64,000 nucleotides of DNA from Acinetobacter sp. CS-2 (GTDB lineage: Bacteria; Pseudomonadota; Gammaproteobacteria; Pseudomonadales; Moraxellaceae): assembly GCF_016599715.1 (NCBI RefSeq), contig NZ_CP067019.1:2356001-2420000 (forward strand). The letters are read 5' to 3'. The position numbers were made by a program, and so were the translations under genes. Below, piece after piece: positions 21,299 through 31,438 of the stretch. The number at the start of each line of letters is the position of its first letter. The stretch's first letter is position 1. The notes under the pieces are model-generated. The model ran no database searches, was not told the DNA's origin, and saw only the letters and a program-made list of their open reading frames with translations.

Positions 21299-22591
21299 TT
21301 AGCAGAATTTCAGCCCACCAAAGCAGTTAGACTTAAAGTTCTGTCCTTGCAAAGTTAAGTTCTGTAATGGAAAATCAATAAGTGTTGGATTTTTAATTTC
21401 ACCCACAGATAATCCGGTACCTGCAACACATCCAAACAGTAAATCGCCACATGCACGTGGCTTAGAGGTTAAGTCGTGATTAATTCCTGCAATCGTTTGT
21501 TTAAGCACTTCATCGGTAATTTTTACATTGGTTGTTGGACTGATACTCCCTAAATCCACTTCATCTTCAATTGCTAACCACCACCCTCGATTTGCAGCAA
21601 CCGATGCACCCGGCCACAATATTTGCTGGGTCTGTAGTGATAACGAACTTGCATTATTTAGATACAAAGAATGAATCAAACCTAAATTTTGATTTACTGT
21701 AATATCAGTCTTTAAACCAGTTAAATAACCATCGATTTGTTTATTCAAAGTAAGATTTAAACCTAATGCTGAAATCTGTGCAGCTAAAGGTCCAGAAAAA
21801 TCTATTTGATTTACTGTTCCTGTTCCTTTTAGGACAGCCTCTGTCATACGTGTTCCAGATACGATCGTCGATGGAATGGTAAAAGGTGCAGTTGTTGAAG
21901 ATAAGTTAAATGAATAATCATTTGACTTGTAATGCAATTCTAAAGGAATACCAACCAATGTTCCCGTTACAGCACCTTCGATATATTGACCCGTTGCTGC
22001 ATAATCCATAATTCGAGGGTCTGTAATTACCACCCCAGAAGAGGCCTTGGTTTTCATATAACCACTAAAGGAGTTAATACCATTAGGCGTACTACTGTTT
22101 TCTGTTCCTATTGTCATTAAGCCAGCAATTTTTTCAGCACTTAAACGAAAGCCAAGAACCTCACGAGTAGAAGCAGATTTTGGATTTTTAATAGCAAACT
22201 CAACAAATGGATTGGTAATAAGGGCTGAGCTTGCGGCACGATCATCAGAAGTATAGTTTGCGCCTTGCAAACCACTTAAAGAAATATTATCAATATCAAT
22301 ATCACATTTGCCAATACCATTCACCCCACCACAACCTAATTGCAGCTTTTTAATATTGGCGTTGATTTCCATTTCAGCTTCTAGGCCCAATTTATAAAAT
22401 CCCAGATTCGTCTGGTCTACATTTTGTCCTTTAGCATCAATAACGTTATAACCCGCGTTATATTCCATAGACAATAATGCTTGACCACTTACATCAGATA
22501 ATGAATCATCATCCATAGCAACCATTGCATGACTTAAACTTGGTATTGCAATAGATGAAGTAATCAAACTTGCCAATAATAATTTTTTCAT
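21299..22591 (-). CDS. Secreted LSD-GQ motif protein (Fil-like), fourth of the tandem set
   Basis: This 430-residue protein has a signal peptide (MKKLLLASLITSSIAIPSLSHA) and then the shared motif DDDSLSDVSGQALLS. The rest is a beta-rich region with many Asn, Ser and Thr residues and a C-terminal CFGG/FC cysteine pair. It is the last of four minus-strand genes that share this start. I recall the Acinetobacter fil genes (annotated as putative pilus assembly proteins) having this location and motif; a match to FilD is possible but unchecked. ISAba1 copy C sits upstream in the neighbouring gene with its outward promoter pointing here. Confidence 0.65.
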   Translation of the reverse strand: MKKLLLASLITSSIAIPSLSHAMVAMDDDSLSDVSGQALLSMEYNAGYNVIDAKGQNVDQTNLGFYKLGLEAEMEINANIKKLQLGCGGVNGIGKCDIDIDNISLSGLQGANYTSDDRAASSALITNPFVEFAIKNPKSASTREVLGFRLSAEKIAGLMTIGTENSSTPNGINSFSGYMKTKASSGVVITDPRIMDYAATGQYIEGAVTGTLVGIPLELHYKSNDYSFNLSSTTAPFTIPSTIVSGTRMTEAVLKGTGTVNQIDFSGPLAAQISALGLNLTLNKQIDGYLTGLKTDITVNQNLGLIHSLYLNNASSLSLQTQQILWPGASVAANRGWWLAIEDEVDLGSISPTTNVKITDEVLKQTIAGINHDLTSKPRACGDLLFGCVAGTGLSVGEIKNPTLIDFPLQNLTLQGQNFKSNCFGGLKFC

Positions 22592-23383
22592 AAAATTCTA
22601 TCCCTATTCTTTTATTTATTCTCAAACAGGTTAACGTGGAGTAATACCTAAATTACTTCTAATACTTCCCCCTGTAATTGCAATATCTGCCATTTTCTGC
22701 ATTTGATTCGGCATGGTAGACATCGATAATTCGGTTCTGAATACCTGATTCAAAGATTTGGCCGGATTAATATCCACTTTATTATCAAATACCACAGTAT
22801 CTTTTTGCATCTTGACTTGTGATTCAAGCGCTAGGACACCTTGCAATTTATTCAAATTAATACTTGAAGTTTTCACAACCGTGTTATTCGCATCAACATC
22901 TTCGTTAATCAAACTAAAGTAGCTTCCCAAAATATTGGGGTTCAATTTATCTGTGTCTGATAATGCATTAAATTCAAAGTTAGCACGGAAAGATAAGAAG
23001 TTATTTTCTGCATTATCATTCATACCGGGAATAATAAACAAATCACCTTTACCATCCAGTTTAAAGGCAATGGAAGTCAGCACATCATCTTTGCGGGCGA
23101 AATTATCAACAGGAACGACACTGCCACATTTAACAGAACCACTGGTACAGTTATAGAGCGAACCAGGTAATTGACCAATCGCCATTTCTGCACTTGCAGC
23201 GACAAGCAAATCATCGGCGCTAATGTAGATTCCTTGCTCTTCGTAACCAATCACGCCTTTGGCTTTGACAAATGCATCAATATTACGTAAACCGGCATAG
23301 TAATTTACTTCTTCATTGTGCAGCCCTTTTTTTCCATCTATTAAAATTAATCTCTGTACACGACAAAAATAGATAACTCATTG

Positions 23384-23411
23384 AAATAATGTCACAATAA
23401 TTGTTTTCTAA
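23384..23411 (-). promoter_or_regulatory. Outward promoter of ISAba1 copy C
   Basis: On the minus strand TTAGAA (23411-23406) and TTATTT (23389-23384) are 16 bp apart, the known ISAba1 outward promoter. It points into the 3' remnant of the broken Fil-like gene and the intact 430-residue gene beyond. Confidence 0.7.
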
Positions 23412-23422
23412 CGACGAATACT

Positions 23423-24513
23423 ATGACACATCTCAATGAGTTATATCTTATCTTAAACAAATCTCTAAAATGGAACAAGTCACATTTAAAGTGCTTTGCG
23501 CTCATCATGCTTGTGATCATTTTAAAGCAAACATGTAATCTTTCTTCTGCATCTAAAGCCTTGCCCATCAAGTGCTTACCACAATCATTTTATCGACGTA
23601 TGCAGCGCTTCTTTGCAGGTCAGTATTTTGATTATCGTCAAATTTCTCAGTTGATTTTCAATATGTTTTCATTCGACAAAGTGCAACTGACTTTAGATAG
23701 AACCAATTGGAAATGGGGAAAACGAAATATTAATATCCTGATGCTTGCGATCGTTTATCGTGGAATAGCGATACCTATCGTTTGGACATTGCTTAATAAA
23801 CGTGGAAATTCAGATACGAAAGAGCGGATTGCTTTGATTCAACGCTTTATATCCATTTTTGGTAAAGACCGTATTGTGAATGTGTTCGCAGACAGAGAGT
23901 TTATCGGTGAGCAGTGGTTTACATGGTTAATTGAACAAGACATCAACTTCTGCATTCGTGTTAAAAAAACTTCATTGTCACCAATCATTTAGGGAAGAAT
24001 CATAAAATTAGTGATTTATTTCGCCATCTTCAACTTGGTCAAATTGAATGTCGTAAACGACGGATTTTGGTTGGTCGGGTGAAACTATATATGAGTGCAC
24101 TACAGTTAGAAAATGGAGAGCTTTTACTCGTCGTTTCTCCTCAGTTTAATGCCAATGCTATTCAGGATTATGCATTACGCTGGGAAATTGAAACCTTATT
24201 CAGTTGTCTCAAAGGACGAGGATTCAATCTTGAAAATACGCGCTTGACAGACCCTAGACGAGTGAAAAAATTGATTGCGGTCTTAGCTATAAGCTTCTGT
24301 TGGTGCTACTTAACGGGTGAATGGCAACATGATCAAAAAAAAGCGATAAAAATAAAGAAGCATGGACGACTCTCAATGAGTTTATTTCGCTATGGTTTAG
24401 ACTATGTTCAAATGGCGATTCAGCGTTTAATTGGTTTTGGGAAAAAAGAAGAGTTTAAGGAAATTCTGGCAATTTTAAGAAAGAAAAAGCCTGATAGGAT
24501 AAGAGTTCTGTGA
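23423..24513 (+). CDS. ISAba1-type transposase of copy C, two frames with -1 frameshift
   Basis: The first frame is 23423-23992 and the second ends at 24513. They are joined by slippage on the seven-A run after GTT, as in copy A. DDE residues are present in [17 protein letters not shown] and [15 protein letters not shown]. The product should be an active transposase. Confidence 0.9.
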
Positions 24514-26172
24514 AATTTGTCGTGTACAGAGAAAATTAATGATGTAGTACTCGCTGCACCCGTTTTTGTGTCAATTCCATAACCATCGGTAGTTGCCATT
24601 ACATTGTAGGCAATTCCTTTTTTAGTCCCACCATCCACTTTTGATGTATATTCTGTGCCTGCAAGCGCAATATTCGCATTCAGATTATAAACAGGGATAC
24701 CAATTCCCCAGCTACTGGTATCATTGGTAATTTCAGCTAAAGAGTTATCCGCAATAAACCGTGCTTTACGTGCAATCGATTGAAAATCCATACTACGTAT
24801 AGCGATTAATGCAAAGTCATTACCTTTTTCAAGCGATGATAATTGCTGCGTCTGAACTAAATTGCTCACCCCTAAAGTCTTTTTAATTTTATCGTTAATT
24901 AAAAAATCTAAACTTTTTGCTTGTATTGCATTAATATAAATGTCACCAAAATCAATATAGGCATTTTTGGTATTTAAATCTGTTTTAGAACTCGAATTAC
25001 GAACAGTTAAAGGTGATAAATTGGAAAATTCAATGGCATAACTTCCATTACCTGTATGACCAATCTCAAGGGTTGTTGGGGGCTGATTCGTACCTAAAAG
25101 TGCATTCCCTTCACGGGTAAAATCGGCAGAAATACCAAAATGCAGCCCGCCTAGCCCTACCGCATCATAACCTGTTAATGTCGCTGTTGAAGTACGGCCA
25201 AAATCTGTAATCCCACTTTGATTGGCATTTAAGAAAATTGTGGCATTGGTTACCGCGCCCGATGCCCCCATACGAATTAAATTTCGTTGCTGATTCGGAT
25301 CACTGCCATGACGCAGGTCAATATTTACCCCTGGATTGGTTGCCTTGGTTCTTGATGAATGTACGGTATCACGACCAGGCAGTGAATTTGCACTGGCGAC
25401 AGGATCGCTGTCATCTACTCGTCCCAACATTACAACATGATCCGTCACACCATTACGACTCTTTGTAGTCAGAACAATCCCTTCATCCATGTAACTGCTT
25501 GATGTTCTTTCTTGATAAGAGTTCAGATACATATAGCCATCACCAGAAAAATTGAAGTTAAAATCTTTCAAAGTGAGCTTTTGCCCGTTTAAACCATGAC
25601 TGATACTGGCATTTTGCAATTGAAAATTAAGGTGTGCCGTTTCATCTCGATTAAATAATCCTGCTTGCGTTTGAAGAAGTAAACGAAGTGGTGAACTGGT
25701 TTTGATATCGAGAGAACCCAAACTTTGTTCAGGAGTCTGACATTTAGTTGCATCAGTACACAGTAACATGAGGTTGTTAACAGCTAATTCAAATGGAGAA
25801 ATATTGGCTTCTATGCGAATCCCCGCCCCTCAATCAGTTGCCCCCACATCAAAGTCAAGCGTAGAAATAATCGATTGATTATTGACACCTGACAGGGTCA
25901 CATCTTTCAGCCCCATCTTCATGGTATCAGGACGTAGTAATGAATCGTTGGCATTGCTTTTTGAAGAAGAATCAACCCAATTGACAGCATTTATAGTTGC
26001 CTTGGAGATCTCATGTGTAATGCTGATACCATCTTGCCCGGTTACTGAGCCAAGATAATCATCGGAAAGTTGCTCAAATGCATGGCTTTGTTGTGCAATC
26101 AAAATGCTTGCCGTAAGTATTTTTAACTTTGTTATTTTTTTCATTCTTATATCCCTATCTGGCTTTATTCAA

Positions 26173-26892
26173 TTAACAGCGCGCAGTTCCTGCACCTGTA
26201 CAGTTAAAACTGAATATTTTTAAATTGCCTGACATATGCAAATTGCCATGCATATTTAAGCCCATAAAGCCTTTTTCTGTATTTTTATCAAACGTCGGCA
26301 CATCTAAGCCTGCAACTGTTGTTCCATCAGATTTTTTTTCTGTATAGGTGCTATAAATCATATTATTGGCATACCCTTCAACACCTGCATCACCTGTTTC
26401 GACCGCCAAAGTATTAAAACCTAAATTCCTAATTTTCAGTGGCTTATCATCAAAAAAAGAAATTTGTAATGCAGTCTGAGGATTACCATCACGGTTAATA
26501 ATGGTCGCACCATCTAATGAAAACTGATCAATTTGTAAGGTGCCTTGAATGCCTTTAAAAACCAACCATTTTTTATTACCCGCAGCATCTTTATGATTAT
26601 TCGGTGCGATCGCTAAACGGCAAAATACATTATCAGTACAACTATAAGTATAAAATGCCTCTGTTGCCTTACCTGTTGCATCAAAAACTGAAATATTTTT
26701 TAGAGATAAATCTTTAGCATAGCGATGATTTAACGATAGAGTCCAACTTAAATCTGCACCACCTTGTCCAGATATATCAGTCATCTCATCATTAGCCATA
26801 CCTACTAACTGTGCATTTGCAATAGGGGTAAAAGCCAACATAGAAATTGAACAAACCAGGTTCAGGATAGAAGTTTTAATACTTGGATACAT
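26173..26892 (-). CDS. Secreted TDISGQGG-motif protein (Fil-like), second of the tandem set
   Basis: This 239-residue protein has a signal peptide (LVCSISMLAFTPIANA) followed by MANDEMTDISGQGGADL, the same start motif as its neighbours. Two cysteine pairs (YSCTDNVFCR and the C-terminal FNCTGAGTARC) could form disulfides. It lies 28 bases upstream of the next gene and 11 bases after the 702-residue gene, which indicates one operon. Its position would correspond to FilB of the Acinetobacter fil cluster if that assignment is right. Confidence 0.65.
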   Translation of the reverse strand: MYPSIKTSILNLVCSISMLAFTPIANAQLVGMANDEMTDISGQGGADLSWTLSLNHRYAKDLSLKNISVFDATGKATEAFYTYSCTDNVFCRLAIAPNNHKDAAGNKKWLVFKGIQGTLQIDQFSLDGATIINRDGNPQTALQISFFDDKPLKIRNLGFNTLAVETGDAGVEGYANNMIYSTYTEKKSDGTTVAGLDVPTFDKNTEKGFMGLNMHGNLHMSGNLKIFSFNCTGAGTARC

Positions 26893-26903
26893 AGCCTATT
26901 CTC

Positions 26904-29012
26904 CTATAAACCTGTTGTTTTTATTTTTAGGTGCTGAATGAGTACACCATCAATTGCAACTGAGCCTAAATTTGTCGCCTGGCCATTAATATTTTTAAAG
27001 ACAACACCGGTTGCATCTGCAGTTTTGTTGGCGTTTAACAAATTACCTGTAGCTGACCGTTCTACCGTACCAATACTGATACTACTATGGGTTGCATTTC
27101 GACCTTGATAAGTCGTAGTAATATTATTTGCCGTCGTGGTAATTTCAGTACCACAACTATAAACATTACAGGTTGAACCTTTTAAATAATCAGAAAGTTT
27201 CGTGTAGGTCACTCCATCTTTATCGATCATCGCAATATTCTGATTATTTTTATCTTTCAATACAGTTGTTGAGTCTGTATCACTGTAATAGGTATAAATT
27301 TGTGAATATATTTCTGGCACATTTGGAATACGGGTAATTTCTAAAATAATATTGTTACCTTCAGAACCTAAAATAAAAGGCTGATACATATTCCCCAATA
27401 CCAAGTTAATATTGGGACTATATAAATACATCCCTTCCACATCATTAAATATAGGAGCTAATGAGCGGTCAATCGCTGGAGTGACGGCGGTACCATCATA
27501 TAGATCAGGAGTGCTGTCCGGGCCTTTTTTTGCAGCAGTACTCATTCTAATTCCACGAGCATCCAGGTCAGCATCCGTTGCTTTTAGCGTGGATGGATCA
27601 TCATGAGTATTTAGACGTAAAATTGCAGCCATGCCTAAAGTTTGATTGTAATTGGCATTGCTCGTTGCTGGTAATGTTTGGAATAATCGAACTTGTGACC
27701 CATTTAAATTCAAGCCATTGGCAATAAACTGGGTTCTCAAACGATAATCTTTATCTAGTCCAGAAGTGGGTGCTCCAGTTAACGGATCCACCATATTACT
27801 TGAATTTAATTGGCGTGAAAAAATATCGCTCCAGAAGCCTAATTTAAAAGTATCACTGGTATCTGTTCCTTTTAGCTTTAAAGGTGCCTCCAATGCAATA
27901 TAACCGACATTGGCCTTATTGCCTTTTGCAAACTGAATCGTATCCACATTACCTGCACGAATCAGCCATGGATTTGCTGCTGTTCCCCAATTAAAACCTT
28001 GATTACTGTACCGGGTACTCAAGGACCCATCACTTTTAGAGAGGGCCAGGCCATAAATAAAAACGTCTGCTTTGGTTCTTAGACTTCCCACTGTAGCTTG
28101 AGCTGCTGCTAATTTTGCCAATCGAATGGCTTCAGCTTCAACCTCAGCAAGTGCAGTATTACTTGCTGTAGTGGCTACGCTTTTCGCATATTCAGCGGCT
28201 TGTTGATTAAGTACTGCTTGGGTTTTAGCTTCCAGTTGATTCGCAACAGTGGTGTCGATCGTATTTTGCCTGGTTACACTTTGTGAATAGGTAGTTGTAG
28301 GTATACTTTCAGTTGAACGATTGCCATAAAGCAATTCAATCATTTCTAATGTATTTTTTGTAGCATATTGTTGGGATTTGTCTTTTAACCATAATGTCGA
28401 TTCGGCAGACCCCGGTTCAGTTGTACCATCATCTTTTACACTTAATGGCCACAAATTCCCATCATAATAATCATCATAACGTTGTTGATAATATTGCTTC
28501 ATCAAAGGAGAGTCGACATAACTTTGTACCACATTCCCCCGATATTCTGCTGTATAGTTATTCTTTACAGTTGTGTTAACAGTCGTATAATTATTTGTTC
28601 TATAAGTATTATAAGCAGATTGATAAGTATTTTCGTAAACACCGTTATAATTAGCAGCCTTCCCGCTTAAGTAAGCATCCGTATAAGCTTTATTATAAAT
28701 TTTAGTATAAGCACGCTGACCAAGCAGCTCATAATTTTCACCGGTCGGAATAATTCGGATAAAGCCCGTGTCATACTGTCCCGGATCGACAATTCCTTTG
28801 CCATAACTTGAAGCTTGTGAGATTTCGTTTGGACCTTGAAAGACCATCTTAAAATTTTCAAGGGCTAAAGCAACGCCTTCACCTGTAGTTTCAGAAAGAT
28901 GATCATCTGACAAAGATTCAAGCGCATAAACTGATGGGCTAAGTAAAGCTGCGAGCATGCTCGCCAAACAAGATTTTTTAAATCTTGTATTATTCCAACT
29001 CTGAGTCATCAC
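26904..29012 (-). CDS. Large secreted LSDDHLSETTGEG-motif protein (FilA-like), first of the tandem set
   Basis: This 702-residue protein has an extended signal peptide (KKSCLASMLAALLSPSVYA) and the motif LESLSDDHLSETTGEGVALALE. A Tyr/Asn-rich region with repeated YNTYRTNNYT-like steps follows, then an Ala/Glu/Gln-rich coiled coil (about residues 260-300) and a beta-rich C-terminal half. It heads the four-gene operon. The 243-bp gap to dcd (29013-29255) should hold the promoter. The family is annotated as putative pilus assembly FilA in Acinetobacter, as I recall; no mechanism can be read from the sequence. Confidence 0.65.
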   Translation of the reverse strand: MMTQSWNNTRFKKSCLASMLAALLSPSVYALESLSDDHLSETTGEGVALALENFKMVFQGPNEISQASSYGKGIVDPGQYDTGFIRIIPTGENYELLGQRAYTKIYNKAYTDAYLSGKAANYNGVYENTYQSAYNTYRTNNYTTVNTTVKNNYTAEYRGNVVQSYVDSPLMKQYYQQRYDDYYDGNLWPLSVKDDGTTEPGSAESTLWLKDKSQQYATKNTLEMIELLYGNRSTESIPTTTYSQSVTRQNTIDTTVANQLEAKTQAVLNQQAAEYAKSVATTASNTALAEVEAEAIRLAKLAAAQATVGSLRTKADVFIYGLALSKSDGSLSTRYSNQGFNWGTAANPWLIRAGNVDTIQFAKGNKANVGYIALEAPLKLKGTDTSDTFKLGFWSDIFSRQLNSSNMVDPLTGAPTSGLDKDYRLRTQFIANGLNLNGSQVRLFQTLPATSNANYNQTLGMAAILRLNTHDDPSTLKATDADLDARGIRMSTAAKKGPDSTPDLYDGTAVTPAIDRSLAPIFNDVEGMYLYSPNINLVLGNMYQPFILGSEGNNIILEITRIPNVPEIYSQIYTYYSDTDSTTVLKDKNNQNIAMIDKDGVTYTKLSDYLKGSTCNVYSCGTEITTTANNITTTYQGRNATHSSISIGTVERSATGNLLNANKTADATGVVFKNINGQATNLGSVAIDGVLIQHLKIKTTGL

Positions 29013-29204
29013 GACCTTCCTTTTTATCAGATGCTCCGCATCATTATTTTTTAATTCGTCCTATGCTTGGTATGTCGAATTTTTATTTATTTGTCATGAC
29101 GACAATGTTCTGACCAAGTCTGTTCAACTTTTTATTATGCTGAATATTATTGCAATTGCAAAAAAAACTGGGCGAATGAACACAGTTTCCGATGAATGAA
29201 GCAA

Positions 29205-29239
29205 GCAAAAAATAAGCGGACCAAAATGATCCGCTTATT
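29205..29239 (-). terminator. Terminator of dcd
   Basis: On the minus strand the stem AATAAGCGGA / TCCGCTTATT is followed by TTTTTT, 16 bases after the dcd stop. Confidence 0.85.
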
Positions 29240-29255
29240 CAATTATTTGTAATAT

Positions 29256-29825
29256 TTATGCTTTTGGCAAAGTCACACCAGTTTGTCCTTGATACTTACC
29301 ACCCCGGTCTTTATATGAAGTTTCACATACTTCATCAGATTCAAAGAACAACATTTGCGCAACGCCTTCACCTGCATAAATACGTGCTGGCAAGTTGGTG
29401 GTATTTGAAAATTCCAGTGTCACATGTCCTTCCCACTCTGGTTCAAGTGGAGTGACATTCACAATAATACCGCAGCGTGCATAAGTCGATTTACCAAGAC
29501 ATACAGTCAAAACATTACGCGGAATACGGAAATACTCTACAGTACGAGCCAAAGCAAATGAATTGGGCGGAATAATACAGACATCGGATTCAATGTCGAT
29601 AAAGCTTTTATCATCAAAGTTTTTTGGATCGACAATTGCTGAATGAACATTGGTAAATACTTTAAATTCGCGTGCACAACGAACATCATAACCATAGCTT
29701 GAAACACCATAAGAAATGAGTTTTTCACCAGTTTCATCATAACGTACCTGGTTTTCCGCATACGGTTCAATCATGCCGTGTTTTTCGCTCATTTCGCGAA
29801 TCCAACGATCAGACTTAATTGCCAT
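29256..29825 (-). CDS. dcd: dCTP deaminase
   Basis: This 189-residue enzyme converts dCTP to dUTP for dTTP synthesis. Recognisable elements are the N-terminal [28 protein letters not shown], the catalytic Glu region [20 protein letters not shown], and the C-terminal [13 protein letters not shown] that closes over the substrate. Length and sequence are typical of the homotrimeric gammaproteobacterial enzyme. The gene has its own terminator. Confidence 0.96.
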   Translation of the reverse strand: MAIKSDRWIREMSEKHGMIEPYAENQVRYDETGEKLISYGVSSYGYDVRCAREFKVFTNVHSAIVDPKNFDDKSFIDIESDVCIIPPNSFALARTVEYFRIPRNVLTVCLGKSTYARCGIIVNVTPLEPEWEGHVTLEFSNTTNLPARIYAGEGVAQMLFFESDEVCETSYKDRGGKYQGQTGVTLPKA

Positions 29826-29966
29826 TATTTCAATCCAAAAATAGTTAATTCGATTATTGCGCTGTACTTTAACTGAAATTGGCTACAATGAAAATAATGA
29901 TCAGGCGATGAGGTGTTTTTTTACAAAATGTATATTTTCATCGCCGTAATTTCAAGACTTAAAAGT

Positions 29967-30560
29967 TTAAAGACTCAAAATAGCAGAATAACTTAATGGA
30001 ATTGAAAAACTGATTAAGATGATAGAAGCAGTCTTTTGCAAATTGGATTGATTTAACCAGCGTACTTTATTAGAAGCCAGAATTGATCCAATAAATGTCC
30101 AGAACAAGGCAATCGGGACAATGAGAACCAGAAACATTGCAATATGCGCAGCATAATTATTCACACTGAGCCATGCCGTACTTGGAAAAACAGCCGAAGC
30201 AAATAGTAAGGCTTTAGGATTGAGTAAAGTTGCACAGAACAATTCGCGGGCACGGATGGTCGGCAGATTAAAACTTGCTTCAATATCGGCAGTTTTCCAA
30301 AGTTTAATGGCGAGGAAAATAATATAGAATGCACTCAGTAGCTTTAACAAGGTCGGAAGCATGGGAAATTTAGCTGAAACGCTACCAATGATCATGCCCC
30401 AAAGCGTAATTGCAATTAAATAACCAATCGCTTCAGCAGGAATCAATCGTAATGATTTACGTACACCGACCTGAATGCCGGAAGATGCAAGCAAGGTATT
30501 TGTTGGACCAGGCGTCAATAAAATGCTAATGACTAAACCAATGAATAACCATGAAATCAT
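29967..30560 (-). CDS. LysE/RhtB-type amino-acid exporter family protein
   Basis: This protein of about 197 residues has six membrane segments. It carries the family start WLFIGLVISILLTPGPTNTLLASSG and the middle motif TLLNPKALLFASAVFP. I chose ATG 30560 (MISWLFIG) because a GAGAG box precedes it; the frame could extend to 30584. LysE/RhtB members export amino acids or homoserine-lactone-like compounds, but the substrate is not evident. A long-loop inverted repeat (29904-29911 with 29938-29945) lies between it and dcd. Confidence 0.82.
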   Translation of the reverse strand: MISWLFIGLVISILLTPGPTNTLLASSGIQVGVRKSLRLIPAEAIGYLIAITLWGMIIGSVSAKFPMLPTLLKLLSAFYIIFLAIKLWKTADIEASFNLPTIRARELFCATLLNPKALLFASAVFPSTAWLSVNNYAAHIAMFLVLIVPIALFWTFIGSILASNKVRWLNQSNLQKTASIILISFSIPLSYSAILSL

Positions 30561-30836
30561 ATGCGATCTCTCTATAGAGTGCACGAAGAGTAAATCAGTT
30601 TATTGTACTTGGCAAATCAGAAATTTCACATCTTTTAAAATTGCCCAATCTGTTTTATTAATTTATTAAATTTCAATAAATTAAAGTTATTTTTGTAGTT
30701 TAACTCCTGAGTCATTTGTTAAAAAAAATTTCAACAAATACTATTTTAAGGTTGATCATTTATATTTATCTGGCTTGATCTGTCTCTGAGGGATCGATTC
30801 AGGCACAATACATCATCATTTAAGCGGCCTATTTTT

Positions 30837-31379
30837 ATGGCAAAACAGTTCTTTCAGTCCTGGCTTCCCTCACCGCAAAAAGTTGCAGGGATGAAAGTAA
30901 TGAAAATTTTTGGTGAGCGTACCTTAAATCCTTTACTTTGGTATGTGAACAGAAAGTCCATTTCAAAAGCTGTTTTTATTGGCACGTTTTGGGGCATGCT
31001 ACCTTTACCATTTCACAGTATTTTGATTGTATTGACGGTATTGCTATTTGAAGTCAATTTACCTGTGAGCTTATGTCTTGCCTGGCTGACCAATCCTTTT
31101 ACCCTGGTTCCAATTCTGTATCTGGGGTTCTGGTTAGGCAGCAAAATTTTCCAGGTCAATATGATTGATCAGGATATGATGCTGGGGGTGTTGCATCAGA
31201 TCAGCCACGCTATCACCCACTTTGGGCATGGACACATCGACTTGAGTCTGGCGAAAATTTTATTATTCGGGTTGGTACTAGAGGCTTTCATCTTTGCAAT
31301 TATATTCTTCGTGATTACCCGATTATTGTGGCGATGGAATATTATTCAGCACCATAAACGGCGCCGATATTTTCAATAA
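30837..31379 (+). CDS. DUF2062 membrane protein
   Basis: This 180-residue protein has LWYVNRKSISKAVFIGTFWGMLPLPFHSILIVL and CLAWLTNPFTLVPILYLGFWLGSKI, the conserved glycine/proline-rich pair of hydrophobic stretches of DUF2062. A C-terminal membrane segment and an Arg/His-rich tail follow. Function is unknown. The intergenic region on its left (30561-30836) is AT-rich and shared with the divergent exporter gene. Confidence 0.8.
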   Translation: MAKQFFQSWLPSPQKVAGMKVMKIFGERTLNPLLWYVNRKSISKAVFIGTFWGMLPLPFHSILIVLTVLLFEVNLPVSLCLAWLTNPFTLVPILYLGFWLGSKIFQVNMIDQDMMLGVLHQISHAITHFGHGHIDLSLAKILLFGLVLEAFIFAIIFFVITRLLWRWNIIQHHKRRRYFQ

Positions 31380-31438
31380 TCATTGCATCTTTTAACTATA
31401 TTTCACTATTTAGCCTATTCATATTCGCTTTAACAATA

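Larger units (their letters stand above)
23352..24531 (+). mobile_element. ISAba1-type insertion sequence, copy C (IS4 family)
   Basis: The element is 1180 bp with perfect 16-bp ends (CTCTGTACACGACAAA and complement) and a perfect 9-bp duplication, AAAATTAAT (23343-23351 and 24532-24540). Both transposase frames are identical in protein sequence to copy A. It interrupts the large Fil-like gene. Confidence 0.95.
22631..26144 (-). pseudogene. Large Fil-like secreted protein gene, broken by an in-frame stop and by ISAba1 copy C
   Basis: Removing the IS and one target duplication leaves a single 774-codon frame (26144-24532 joined to 23342-22631), interrupted by TGA at 25830-25832 after FDVGATD. 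The same frame continues directly after the stop as GAGIRIEANISPFEL, so this is a point nonsense mutation and not a frameshift. The N-terminus has a signal peptide (ILTASILIAQQSHA) and the motif LSDDYLGSVTGQDGISI shared with its neighbours. The beta-rich body has repeated IDFGDIYINAIQ-like strands. Two independent lesions suggest selection on this protein has been relaxed. If it is the FilC-position gene, the product would be a surface or pilus-associated component. Confidence 0.8.

Noticed and set aside
29904..29945. Inverted repeat between dcd and the LysE-type gene as a terminator
   Set aside because: 8-bp arms with a 26-base loop and no T run; too weak to call.
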